Below are positions 29,086 through 36,671 of a stretch of DNA of 64,000 bases, in pieces. The notes beneath the pieces were generated by a model, which was not told the DNA's origin, did no database searches, and was given only the letters and a program-made list of their open reading frames with translations. This DNA is from Enterococcus ureasiticus (GTDB lineage: Bacteria; Bacillota; Bacilli; Lactobacillales; Enterococcaceae), in assembly GCF_001730285.1 (NCBI RefSeq), contig NZ_MIJZ01000014.1, positions 1-64,000 of the forward strand, read 5' to 3'. Each line of letters starts with the position of its first letter. Position 1 is the first letter of the stretch. Position numbers and translations under genes: made by a program.

Positions 29086-30263
29086 AACAAATGAAGAGAT
29101 TCTCAAAGATGCATTATTTAGACTTTTATATTTTGATCCCTTATTTTATCTTATGCGTCATTGGCATTCTAATGGTTTACAGTTCAAGTTCTTATCAATT
29201 ATTAGATAGTGATCTTGGAACTTCTAGTAAAGCAATTAAGCAAACCGTGTATTTTCTTTTTAGTATCATTTGTATGAGTTTTGTTTATCGAATTAACTTG
29301 ACGGTTCTTCGTAAACCTAAAATGATGTATTTTATTTTAACCATGACCTTCCTATCCATTATCGCTTTACCGTTTATAGGGACCAGTGTCGGCGGTGCCA
29401 AGCGTTGGATAAACTTGGGGGTGCTTTTGTTTCAACCATCGGAGTTAGTTCCTTTAGTAATCGTCCTTTATTTGGCTTCCAATTTAGCTAAAACGGACAC
29501 ACTTGTTCCATTTAGATTCAAGGATCATAAACGCTCACTGCTAGTTGCTATTTTCTTTATGTTTTTTGTAGCTTTGCAGCCGAATATCGCTGGAGCCTCA
29601 ATGATTTTCATTCTTGTTTTAGTCTTGTTTTTATCTAGTGGACTTTCTCCTTGGTTTATGTCAATGGCTTTAATTGGTTTCGTTGCGATAAAACGGTTGG
29701 GAACAGTTCTTTTATTGTCGATTCCAACAAATTGGATGCCACAAAAATTCGGGTATTTAGTGACACGTTTTGAAGTGATGCAAAACCCTTTCATCGATCC
29801 AACTGGTAAAGGATTTCAAACGTCAAATGCATACTACGCTATGCACAATGGCGGTTTTTGGGGATTAGGATTAGGCAATAGTATTCAGAAAAAAGGCTTT
29901 CTTCCAGCTCCTGATACAGATTTTATTTTTGCTATCTGTATCGAAGAGTTGGGCTTGATTTTTTCTTTAGGGATTTTATTTTTAGTGTTCTTTATGGTCG
30001 CTCACTTATTCTTACTTGCGATAAGATCAAAAAATCTTTATTACTCTTATCTTTATATTGGTTGCGGTATGTTGCTTTTACTTCAAGTCTCTGTAAATGT
30101 AGGTAGTTTGTTAGGTTTTATTCCAATGACCGGACTGACCTTCCCGTTCATCAGTTATGGCGGATCTAGCTTACTGATACTGAGTATTACGCTTGGCATC
30201 GCTTTGAATGCTCGCGCTACGGAGATTAGAGAAACATCTAGGCAAGAAGGAGGTATTGCATGA
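29082..30263 (+). CDS. SEDS peptidoglycan glycosyltransferase, FtsW/RodA family (first copy)
   Basis: 393-aa polytopic protein with about ten TM helices. SEDS features are the TM1 motif IGILMVYSSSSY, the GAKRWINLG ... FQPSEL loop, the PAPDTDFIFA segment and the terminal PFISYGGSSLL. SEDS proteins polymerise lipid II together with a class B PBP. The VYSSSS opening and PDTDFIFAICIEELG resemble FtsW more than RodA. It overlaps the LCP gene and the next SEDS gene by 4 nt each, so all three are translationally coupled. No PBP gene is adjacent. Confidence 0.9.
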   Translation: MKQMKRFSKMHYLDFYILIPYFILCVIGILMVYSSSSYQLLDSDLGTSSKAIKQTVYFLFSIICMSFVYRINLTVLRKPKMMYFILTMTFLSIIALPFIGTSVGGAKRWINLGVLLFQPSELVPLVIVLYLASNLAKTDTLVPFRFKDHKRSLLVAIFFMFFVALQPNIAGASMIFILVLVLFLSSGLSPWFMSMALIGFVAIKRLGTVLLLSIPTNWMPQKFGYLVTRFEVMQNPFIDPTGKGFQTSNAYYAMHNGGFWGLGLGNSIQKKGFLPAPDTDFIFAICIEELGLIFSLGILFLVFFMVAHLFLLAIRSKNLYYSYLYIGCGMLLLLQVSVNVGSLLGFIPMTGLTFPFISYGGSSLLILSITLGIALNARATEIRETSRQEGGIA

Positions 30264-31429
30264 GAAAAATGTTAAATACCAAAAGTGAACCAGTGAATTA
30301 TGCCCTTCTGTTGCCTGTCTTTCTTTTGATATTAGTCGGTTTCATTGCTCAGTATGGTGCATTTCATGCGGATCCTTCTGTTGAATCAGTTGCACCTTTG
30401 TTGAGGAAACAGTTTTTATGGACTATTTTAGGTATTGTCACAATGTTTGTTACAATGTTCATTCCAATTAAATATTTATGGAAATTTACTCCTGCTCTTT
30501 ACGGTTTATCGTTATTTCTAATGAGTTTACTTATAAAATTTCATGACCCAATAATGGCAGCCGCAACAGGTACCAAACGTTGGATTCGTATAGGGCCAAT
30601 TTCCTTCCAGCCATCAGAATTCATGAAGCTAGGCTATATTTTGATGTTGGCCTATATTGTTACGAGAAGAAGACAAAAATCGTCGAATCCATCGACTTTA
30701 AAAGAAGATTTTCGTTTATTGGGTGAATTATCACTTGTCAGCCTCCCTGTTTTTGCTTTGATGTTTTATCAAAAAGATTTTGGAACAAGTTTAGTTTTTA
30801 TTTCTATTTTTCTTGGTATGGTACTTGTTTCCGGTTGCTCTTGGAAGATTTTAACGGTCGGCTTTGGGATTTTAGGTGTAATTGGTGTCAGTGGTATTTT
30901 ATTAGTTTTAACTGAACAAGGGCAAAAAATCCTTTCCTATCTTCATTTTCAGCCATATCAGTTTAATCGGATCCATGCTTGGCTCAATCCTTTTGAATAT
31001 GCGGATTCAATTTCATTTCAGCAAGCTCGTGGTCTGACTGCTATTGGGTCTGGAGAGATGTTGGGGAAAGGTCTGTCGAATTTACAAATCTACGTCCCCG
31101 TTAGAGAATCTGATATGATTTTCACTGTAATTGGTGAGGCTTATGGTTTTGTAGGTACTTGTGCGTTGATTCTGTTATTCTTTTATCTAATTTATCAAAT
31201 GCTGATCTGTACGCTAAATGCAAAACGTGAATTTTATGCGTATATTACGACGGGTGTGATTATGTATTTCTTGTTTCATATTCTTGAAAATATCGGGTCT
31301 AATATTGGTTTGTTGCCTTTGACGGGGATTCCTTTGCCTTTTATTAGTCAGGGCGGTACAGCTTATTTGGCTAATTTTATTGGGGTTGGGTTGATTCTTT
31401 CGATGTATTATCAGAAGGAGAAAGTGTAG
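30260..31429 (+). CDS. SEDS peptidoglycan glycosyltransferase, RodA/FtsW family (second copy)
   Basis: 389-aa paralogue of the preceding gene with about ten TM helices. It has the GTKRWIRIG ... SFQPSEFMKLGYI loop, a QKDFGTSLVF segment, ESDMIFTVIGEAYG and the terminal PFISQGGTAYLAN. The QKDFGTS and glycine-rich segments look more RodA-like. It starts at an ATGA overlap. Two SEDS enzymes plus an LCP ligase in one transcript suggest a coordinated wall-assembly module that may be dosed by Mg2+ through the M-box. Confidence 0.9.
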   Translation: MRKMLNTKSEPVNYALLLPVFLLILVGFIAQYGAFHADPSVESVAPLLRKQFLWTILGIVTMFVTMFIPIKYLWKFTPALYGLSLFLMSLLIKFHDPIMAAATGTKRWIRIGPISFQPSEFMKLGYILMLAYIVTRRRQKSSNPSTLKEDFRLLGELSLVSLPVFALMFYQKDFGTSLVFISIFLGMVLVSGCSWKILTVGFGILGVIGVSGILLVLTEQGQKILSYLHFQPYQFNRIHAWLNPFEYADSISFQQARGLTAIGSGEMLGKGLSNLQIYVPVRESDMIFTVIGEAYGFVGTCALILLFFYLIYQMLICTLNAKREFYAYITTGVIMYFLFHILENIGSNIGLLPLTGIPLPFISQGGTAYLANFIGVGLILSMYYQKEKV

Positions 31430-31457
31430 CAAAAACTGTCTAGTGGTTTGAATTTAA

Positions 31458-31510
31458 AATAGAACTATGAAGTGAGTTTTTATAAAATTGCTTTATAGTT
31501 CTATTTTTTA
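31458..31510 (+). terminator. terminator of the LCP-SEDS operon
   Basis: AATAGAACTAT/ATAGTTCTATT arms followed by TTTTTATTTTG, about 30 bp after the last SEDS stop codon. Confidence 0.8.
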
Positions 31511-31573
31511 TTTTGTCTTAATATAGGCAATGTACTAATCGATTCTTTCTTAGCTATTGGTATTCGTAAATTT

Positions 31574-31610
31574 AAAAAAAGCCGAACCCTTATATTGCAA
31601 GGATTCAACT
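31574..31610 (-). terminator. displaced copy of the UPF0473 terminator
   Basis: AGCCGAACCC and GGATTCAACT arms pair with three G-U contacts in the minus-strand RNA and are followed by TTTTTTT. The same hairpin, diverged, ends the intact UPF0473 gene at 37892-37931. Confidence 0.65.
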
Positions 31611-31648
31611 CTCTTTTAATTTCTATTCTTCTTCTTCCACCATGAATG
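31601..31648 (-). repeat. left attachment-like repeat (3' end of UPF0473)
   Basis: 48-nt sequence identical at 47 positions to 37922-37969, in the same orientation. Read on the minus strand it encodes the terminal FM-V-EEEE-stop of UPF0473, against FM-A-EEEE-stop in the intact gene. The adjacent terminator arms differ at six of 21 positions, so an identical core is embedded in diverged flanks. This is the pattern left by site-specific integration into the gene's 3' end. Confidence 0.75.
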
Positions 31649-31656
31649 ATGAAAGT

Positions 31657-31794
31657 ATTTCATAACGTTTTATCTATCGTCATTTAGTGACTTTTAAGAA
31701 GAAAACATGCATAGCCAATCACCGAATATCATTAACTATTTTGCTAATGGCATTCATTTTGGCATTCACTAAAATTCTCATTAGCATGGGGCGC
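31657..31794. repeat. direct repeat R1 (about 138 bp)
   Basis: Shares most of its bases with 33856-33981 in direct orientation, starting ATTTCATAAC and including TTTATCTATCGTCATTTAGT; R1 has a 12-nt insertion near its end. A 16-nt piece (ATGGCATTCACTAAAA-like) recurs at 37875-37890 beside the right attachment repeat. Confidence 0.75.
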
Positions 31795-31836
31795 ATTTAT
31801 TTTTCTATAATTGGTTTAATGGTAGAATTACTAGGT

Positions 31837-32274
31837 TTAATCCATAAATTGATTAAAAACTTCTTCAATCATATCCCATTCAGCATCAGTTTTAATTGAA
31901 GTCAAATCCCCTCCTGTACCTTCTTCATTCTCAACATAACTATAAGCCTCTAGTTCTATATCTTCATGGTCACTATTAGAAGGATAAATTAACATGTAAT
32001 TCTTTCCAAATTCTTTTTTTCTGTCGATTGCTAGTAAAACTTCATATGATACTTCTTTTCCAGATTTATCTAATAAAATTGTTTCATCATTATCCTCATG
32101 ATAATCATTATATGTAATAGTCGATATGTCCGTATTTTTTTTTGAAATACTTCTTAAATCTTCAACCTTTGAAAAGGATTGTTCAATTGGCAAATCACTC
32201 TTTTGTTTAGGTGAACAACCACATATAGATAAGCACAGAACCGTAATCAAAACACTAATCAAAAATTTGTTCAT
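31837..32274 (-). CDS. lipoprotein carrying a DUF1292 (UPF0473) domain
   Basis: 145-aa protein: a lipoprotein signal peptide (about 1-20, ending SICGC) precedes a short linker and a C-terminal DUF1292 domain (about 65-145). The domain closely follows the cytoplasmic UPF0473 protein encoded at 37944-38252; shared stretches include [19 protein letters not shown] and FM at the end. The last 32 nt of similarity at DNA level are identical. AAGGAG precedes the ATG. It appears to be an exported, diverged paralogue of the gene that serves as the insertion site, carried inside the element. Function unknown for both. Confidence 0.75.
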   Translation of the reverse strand: MNKFLISVLITVLCLSICGCSPKQKSDLPIEQSFSKVEDLRSISKKNTDISTITYNDYHEDNDETILLDKSGKEVSYEVLLAIDRKKEFGKNYMLIYPSNSDHEDIELEAYSYVENEEGTGGDLTSIKTDAEWDMIEEVFNQFMD

Positions 32275-32374
32275 ATTTAGCTCCTTTATTAAAATTTGAT
32301 TCAGTCTTATCTACACATACAGACAAATATAAAGACAAAACCACCATGCTAGTAGATTTTTTTCGTTAAAATTC

Positions 32375-33196
32375 TCATTTACTCGAGAGATCATTTTTTC
32401 CTAATTTCTTACCTTTTAGGTACTGTCTTAAGACAAATAAATATATACTAATGAAAATTGAAAGCATCACAATCGTGTAAAATCCTTTTTTTTCTTGCGC
32501 CCACCATCCAAGCACTAAAACTATTGATAATAACATGAAAAGTATTATAGTTATAACTTTCTCTGACGTTGTGTATTTTTTCAAATTTATTAGTCTTTTC
32601 AATGTTTTATAATAATATTTATATCTTGCTTTTTTACGTTCTTCAATCGTTTCCAATTTAAAGTTTTTATTATTCAATTTAGAGAACTCTATAATCTTAA
32701 ATGTTTTTATTTCGTCAGTAAACAATACTCTATCTTTTGTAATTCGCTTTAACACATAGAATTTCCTATTATTAAACTTTAAATAGACCCGTCTTCTATA
32801 ATTACCATACCAAAACGAACGAATATATCCGTGACATACACCAATAATTAGAACAAATGAAAATACTAGTATAATTGATTGTATCTTTGTATTTCTATTT
32901 TCATTTGTTAAATACTCCTTATATTCTTTTTCGCCAAAGGAATAGTGTCCACTTGTTAATACATCATATTGAACTGACTTGTTTAACTCGTATGAAGAGT
33001 ATATCAAGAAAATGATAATAGAAATATAAATTATAGTAATGCAGAGATTAAAAAATTCTCTAAACGCTCTATTGTAGTTCGTTTCAATACTAAATTCTAT
33101 TTGTGTAGACCATAATCGATCAATGAAAAATTTTATTAAAACTCCCATTATTCCTAATGATCCTATTAATTTTAATATGTCAAGAAGTTGATCCAT
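32375..33196 (-). CDS. hypothetical polytopic membrane protein
   Basis: 273-aa, very AT-rich gene. Hydrophobic segments at about residues 8-24, 42-63, 104-127, 210-230 and 236-255 flank a basic Lys/Arg/Tyr-rich cytoplasmic region (130-205). No family recognised. The ATG at 33196 has AGGAGG at 7 nt; the open frame to 33220 lacks an RBS. It lies upstream of and co-directional with the DUF1292 lipoprotein, about 100 bp apart, and both sit between direct repeats R1 and R2, so they may have moved as one cargo unit. Confidence 0.6.
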   Translation of the reverse strand: MDQLLDILKLIGSLGIMGVLIKFFIDRLWSTQIEFSIETNYNRAFREFFNLCITIIYISIIIFLIYSSYELNKSVQYDVLTSGHYSFGEKEYKEYLTNENRNTKIQSIILVFSFVLIIGVCHGYIRSFWYGNYRRRVYLKFNNRKFYVLKRITKDRVLFTDEIKTFKIIEFSKLNNKNFKLETIEERKKARYKYYYKTLKRLINLKKYTTSEKVITIILFMLLSIVLVLGWWAQEKKGFYTIVMLSIFISIYLFVLRQYLKGKKLGKNDLSSK

Positions 33197-33855
33197 AGTA
33201 TACCCTCCTTGCCTAATCATACCAATAGTAAGAATAAATATCTACAAAATATTAAAAAAAGTCAGCTAGTCCATTGTCCTACCTTGCTATCTCTTATCAA
33301 ATTTACTACAAGACGGGTTACTATAAATAACTTGCCGAAAATATCAGTGTAGTCCTAAAGTAACGAATCGGGAATTTTGACAAGTCCTCTTTTCATGCCC
33401 TAGTGTTTCGTTAGGCCGTCGTTTTCAAAGCAACTAGGTAGATTTTGATACTTTGCTAGATAGCGGTGTAGTTATGCCCTAGCCGTCTACGAGGTCATGC
33501 TAACATAGTGAATATTGTTCACGCTGTTCTTAGAACAGAAATAGCTTATTTTTAATAACTCATCCTGTGTCAAACCCTATTATATCAATGTTTATAGACC
33601 AAAAAAGTTGAAAAGCGGCAATTTTGAGAAGAAAGGACTACACCGTTCTATTTTTTATGAAGGCTTGTAATTTTAGATACAGGGGGGTACAAAAAGTGTG
33701 CTACATTTTCAGAGTCGACCCCATCCACCGGTTCCCACGTTACATATTTTAATCTGAAATAATTAGACTGGGGGGGTTAATCTTTAAAAGATTGTATTCA
33801 TCATTTCCTTTGTAATTGCTTAAACAAAAATACCCACCTGATTAATGTCGATAGC
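33197..33855. other. non-coding mosaic within the element
   Basis: About 660 bp without a credible ORF. Landmarks are two G-runs in an AT-rich setting (G6 at 33682-33687, G7 at 33770-33776), a 10-bp inverted repeat GTGTAGTCCT (33347-33356)/AGGACTACAC (33634-33643), and two adjacent short palindromes GTGAATATTGTTCAC (33508-33522) and CTGTTCTTAGAACAG (33524-33538). Phage cos or packaging regions can look like this, but I cannot show it. Confidence 0.45.
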
Positions 33856-33981
33856 ATTTCATAACATTTTATCTATCGTCATTTAGTGACTTTTAAGAAG
33901 AAACCATTCATAGTCAATCACCGAATATCTTTAACCATTTTGCTAATGGCATTCACTATAAGTCTCACTAGCGTAGGGTGC
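33856..33981. repeat. direct repeat R2 (about 126 bp)
   Basis: Direct repeat of R1 with scattered substitutions and without its 12-nt insertion. R1 and R2 enclose the DUF1292 lipoprotein, the membrane protein and the non-coding mosaic. Confidence 0.75.
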
Positions 33982-34031
33982 TATAGTAAAAAATATTATT
34001 ATAATCAATTTATTACTATTTTTTGAATCGT

Positions 34032-34268
34032 TCAGCTCTTTAACTTCCGTCTAACTACATGTTCAAAAAGTGCGATACTGCTAAACTTCCATTCAGCACC
34101 TACTTTTACTGCCGGTATATTTCCGCTTATAGCTTCTTTTTTGCAAGTACTAATACTAATTCTCAAGAAATCAGCAACTTGTTTCGTCCCCCACACTTCG
34201 TTAGGAATTGCTTGTTCTGACATCAGAACTTTTAGATCATCTAAATTTACTAGTGCTAGATTTGTCAT
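34032..34268 (-). CDS. excisionase-like helix-turn-helix protein
   Basis: 78-aa protein with a winged-helix MerR/Xis-type DNA-binding motif: EVWGTKQVADFLRISISTCKKEAISGNIPAVKVGAEWKF resembles excise-family HTH domains (helix, wing, then RRK tail). Start ATG with a weak purine-rich leader (GGAAAG). In a prophage this type is often Xis or a small regulator. It lies next to R2 and is one of the few element genes still intact. Confidence 0.65.
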   Translation of the reverse strand: MTNLALVNLDDLKVLMSEQAIPNEVWGTKQVADFLRISISTCKKEAISGNIPAVKVGAEWKFSSIALFEHVVRRKLKS

Positions 34269-34372
34269 TTTAACTTTCCACTTTTAATTTGGCATTTCAG
34301 ATGTGTTCTTTACTCTTTTCTCTTGTATCATACTACTACGCCCATCTATAATAAAAAAAGGAGATGATAGTT

Positions 34373-34659
34373 ATGGAAAAATCTAATATAGGGAATATAT
34401 TTTCTAACTGCTTTGAGAATCTGTTACTTAATTTATTAGAAAAGTATTTCGATAAGTTCGCAGAACTTGCTGAAGCTAGAGTAAATAAACCAGTATTCAT
34501 TAAACAAAAAAACGCGCTCAAATATTATGATGGTATCGACGCAGCAACTTAAAAAAGTATGAAGATTTAGGTTTGAAACGTTGCAAACCTATTGAAGGTG
34601 GCGTCGTATTTTATCAAACATCTGAATTAGATCGATTTGTGTTGAGTAATCAAAATTAA
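34373..34659 (+). pseudogene. frameshifted phage-type HTH protein
   Basis: Start ATG at 34373 with AAGGAG 9 nt upstream. The first frame ends at a stop after DGIDAAT (34550-34552). The +1 frame continues from LKKYEDLGLKRCKP to VLSNQN and stops at 34659, reading sensibly as one protein with a single-base indel within the short A-rich GCAACTTAAAAAAG run. The C-terminal part (YYDGIDAA..LKKYEDLGLKRCKPIEGG..FYQTSELDRF) has the look of a phage MerR-like DNA-binding domain. Non-functional as written unless a programmed +1 shift occurs. Confidence 0.65.
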
Positions 34660-34848
34660 AACAAAAAAGGCGTTGCAGGATGTGAAAAGTTGCTGATAAC
34701 CAATAGCTTTTTTATTATTTACAAGTCTATTCGTTTTTTAACAATCAGTCATAGCGTTTCAACTAGAATACAATTTTATCTACTACTTTTCAACTATTAA
34801 AATAATTCCCTTCCCTCCTTGAGTATATTATCGTAGGGAGGTTTTTAT

Positions 34849-34969
34849 ATGGATCAGATAATTATAATTAGATGGTAATGTTGTAGGATTGATTAGCGAT
34901 AGCAGATCGGCTTGTTAGGAATTTGAGAGTATAGAGGATGCTGCAGAGTTTATAGGTTGTTGGTATTGA
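34849..34969 (+). pseudogene. degraded small phage gene
   Basis: Behind GGGAGG an ATG opens MDQIIII, then a frameshift leads to DGNVVGLISDSRSAC, an in-frame TAG, and EFESIEDAAEFIGCWY ending at TGA 34969. Reassembled it reads as a 40-residue small phage-type protein with one frameshift and one nonsense mutation. Family not named. Confidence 0.5.
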
Positions 34970-35014
34970 GTGCTGATATTGAATTTAAAATTGCTAGACT
35001 GTGCGAAAAAAGTG

Positions 35015-35052
35015 TACAAAAATAAGCCTACCTCAAACTAAGAGATAGGCTT
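35015..35052 (-). terminator. terminator of matrixin-lipoprotein operon
   Basis: AAGCCTA/TAGGCTT stem with an extended CTC/GAG, followed on the minus strand by ATTTTTG; 15 bp beyond the lipoprotein stop codon. Confidence 0.75.
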
Positions 35053-35066
35053 TTAGCCAATAACAG

Positions 35067-35870
35067 CTATTTTATTATGACTTTATTCATATCAAGCTTA
35101 TTTCCATGCCCTTCAATACGTGCTTGAATTTCGGGGGCACTTAACATAGTATCTCCTATTTTATCAAATGTCTCTTTCTCATTTTCTACTTGTTTTTCAA
35201 TTTCCTCTACTTTAGTCGAAGAATCAACGATATCCTCTACAACACTCCTAGTTTGCTTATCTAAGTTCATAGGCGCATTTTCCAACGGAAAATTACTAGG
35301 TGCTTCCCCTCCAGGTAGAATAGCTAATTCTCCATCTAGAACAAAAGTTAGAAAAACATAGGTTTTGCCCACCTCAGGTATAATATCATTCTCTATTAGG
35401 GTTAAGAACTTCCCTTTTTCTTGCCCATCGCCGTTTCCGAAATAGTCTCTTGAGGCTTGAATTGTTTCACCTGTCGGAAGGTCACCCCTTAAGTTATCTA
35501 TCACATTCAATTTAAAATTGGTTTTTGGTGTATTGCTAATCAATTTTCCGTTCTCGTCGTATACTGGATTGGGATATGTTGTTTCCATTTCTTCCAAAGT
35601 CGCAACAAAAATATTATCCGCTTCCAGTGTTTTTCCTTCAAGTGTGGACGCTCCCATATAAGAACTTTCTAAAACAAGGATAGAGAGTGGCGTTTCCCAC
35701 GTGTCTACATCATTTTGATTTTCTAATCCTAATGATGCTAGAATATCTTTCGTTTGTGAAATTGATGTACTTGTACTTTCCTTTTGTTCACTTTTCTCAT
35801 TTTTACATGCCATAAGTGAAATAAGAGTTACACTTAAAAGCATTACTAATCCAAATCTGGTTATTTTCAT
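35067..35870 (-). CDS. putative lipoprotein, element cargo
   Basis: 267-aa exported protein. The signal peptide has a classic lipobox (LMAC, Cys at residue 22), followed by a Ser/Thr/Lys-rich linker and a soluble domain with no family I recognise. The region around VFLTFVLDGELAILPGGEAP is beta-rich, and the C-terminal 70 residues are predicted helical and charged. GGAG precedes the ATG. It follows the matrixin gene by 13 bp and is co-transcribed. It may be an anchor, partner or inhibitor for the protease, which is conjecture. Confidence 0.75.
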   Translation of the reverse strand: MKITRFGLVMLLSVTLISLMACKNEKSEQKESTSTSISQTKDILASLGLENQNDVDTWETPLSILVLESSYMGASTLEGKTLEADNIFVATLEEMETTYPNPVYDENGKLISNTPKTNFKLNVIDNLRGDLPTGETIQASRDYFGNGDGQEKGKFLTLIENDIIPEVGKTYVFLTFVLDGELAILPGGEAPSNFPLENAPMNLDKQTRSVVEDIVDSSTKVEEIEKQVENEKETFDKIGDTMLSAPEIQARIEGHGNKLDMNKVIIK

Positions 35871-35883
35871 TTTTTATCTCCTT

Positions 35884-36426
35884 CTACCATCTTCTTTTTG
35901 ATGCAAGTAATCCAGCTCTGTCGTCTGCTGTAGGAAGATTATTTACAACACCCGGACCAAAGCTAGCATACATCACATTCTTAGAACCTGGAGAATGCCA
36001 TAATCCTAAAGCATGTCCAAATTCATGTGTCGCAATCATAAAACCAAATTCTTCTTTATATGGGTGGTTACTCCGAATCATGTAGTAATCATTAAACTCT
36101 ATTGTTCTATTACCTGAAGATGTGACTCCACCCACTTTATTTGCACCTTTATTGACATCATATAACCTTACATTAGCAGCTCTATCCATCCGTTGAATAG
36201 TACCTGGCGATTGTTTGTTCCAATGAATATCTGCGTGCGCTACTTGCAAGCTATGTTTCGTCCCTGGTTGATTGTACCTTAGAATCTTATTAGAGCCACC
36301 CAACCAATAATTCCAAAGTGCATATGCATCTGCTTTTTCCGGTTTCATAAAAACACAAAAAAACATGACCATGATTACTCCTACCAACACCTTTTTTTGT
36401 TTTATCTTATTCCCCATTCTTCCCAA
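35884..36426 (-). CDS. secreted matrixin-like zinc metalloprotease
   Basis: 180-aa exported protein with an N-terminal hydrophobic signal (about 12-28, probable cleavage near KADA). The catalytic zinc motif is HEFGHALGLWH (about 134-144), fitting HExxHxxGxxH, and is followed by a Met-turn in NVMYASFG. This is the metzincin/matrixin pattern (M10/M57-like). The C-terminus ends LASKRRW with no wall anchor. The start may be TTG 36426 (AAGGAG 4 nt upstream) or ATG 36417. Its position between the phage endolysin remnant and the left end is where lysogenic-conversion genes usually sit. The substrate is unknown. Confidence 0.8.
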   Translation of the reverse strand: MGRMGNKIKQKKVLVGVIMVMFFCVFMKPEKADAYALWNYWLGGSNKILRYNQPGTKHSLQVAHADIHWNKQSPGTIQRMDRAANVRLYDVNKGANKVGGVTSSGNRTIEFNDYYMIRSNHPYKEEFGFMIATHEFGHALGLWHSPGSKNVMYASFGPGVVNNLPTADDRAGLLASKRRW

Positions 36427-36551
36427 TTCACTCCTTCTCCCTAAATGTTAATTATATCTTCCTTATAATGAACAGTAAATCTCTTTTTGTAAACAGAAAT
36501 AAAGGTCAATATTTTATGTAATCCTCCAATCAAGGAGGACTATTTAAACAC

Positions 36552-36580
36552 AAAAAAATCCCATCTCAAAAGAGATGGGA
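36552..36580 (-). terminator. terminator downstream of endolysin remnant
   Basis: TCCCATCTC/GAGATGGGA stem with a 4-nt loop, followed on the minus strand by TTTTTTTG. Confidence 0.8.
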
Positions 36581-36671
36581 AAGGAGAAGAACGAAAAAAG
36601 TGTTAGTTGTTAATTGGGTTACTTAAACCTACTATGTCTTATAAATTTTTGCAAATATTATACTTATTGAT

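Noticed and set aside
31687-31899. Plus-strand ORF over repeat R1 and the end of the DUF1292 lipoprotein
   Set aside because: Antisense to the lipoprotein gene, lacking an RBS, hydrophobic by AT-richness only.
33508-33538. LexA (SOS) box within adjacent palindromes
   Set aside because: Half-site order and spacing do not fit the Gram-positive GAAC-N4-GTTC consensus.
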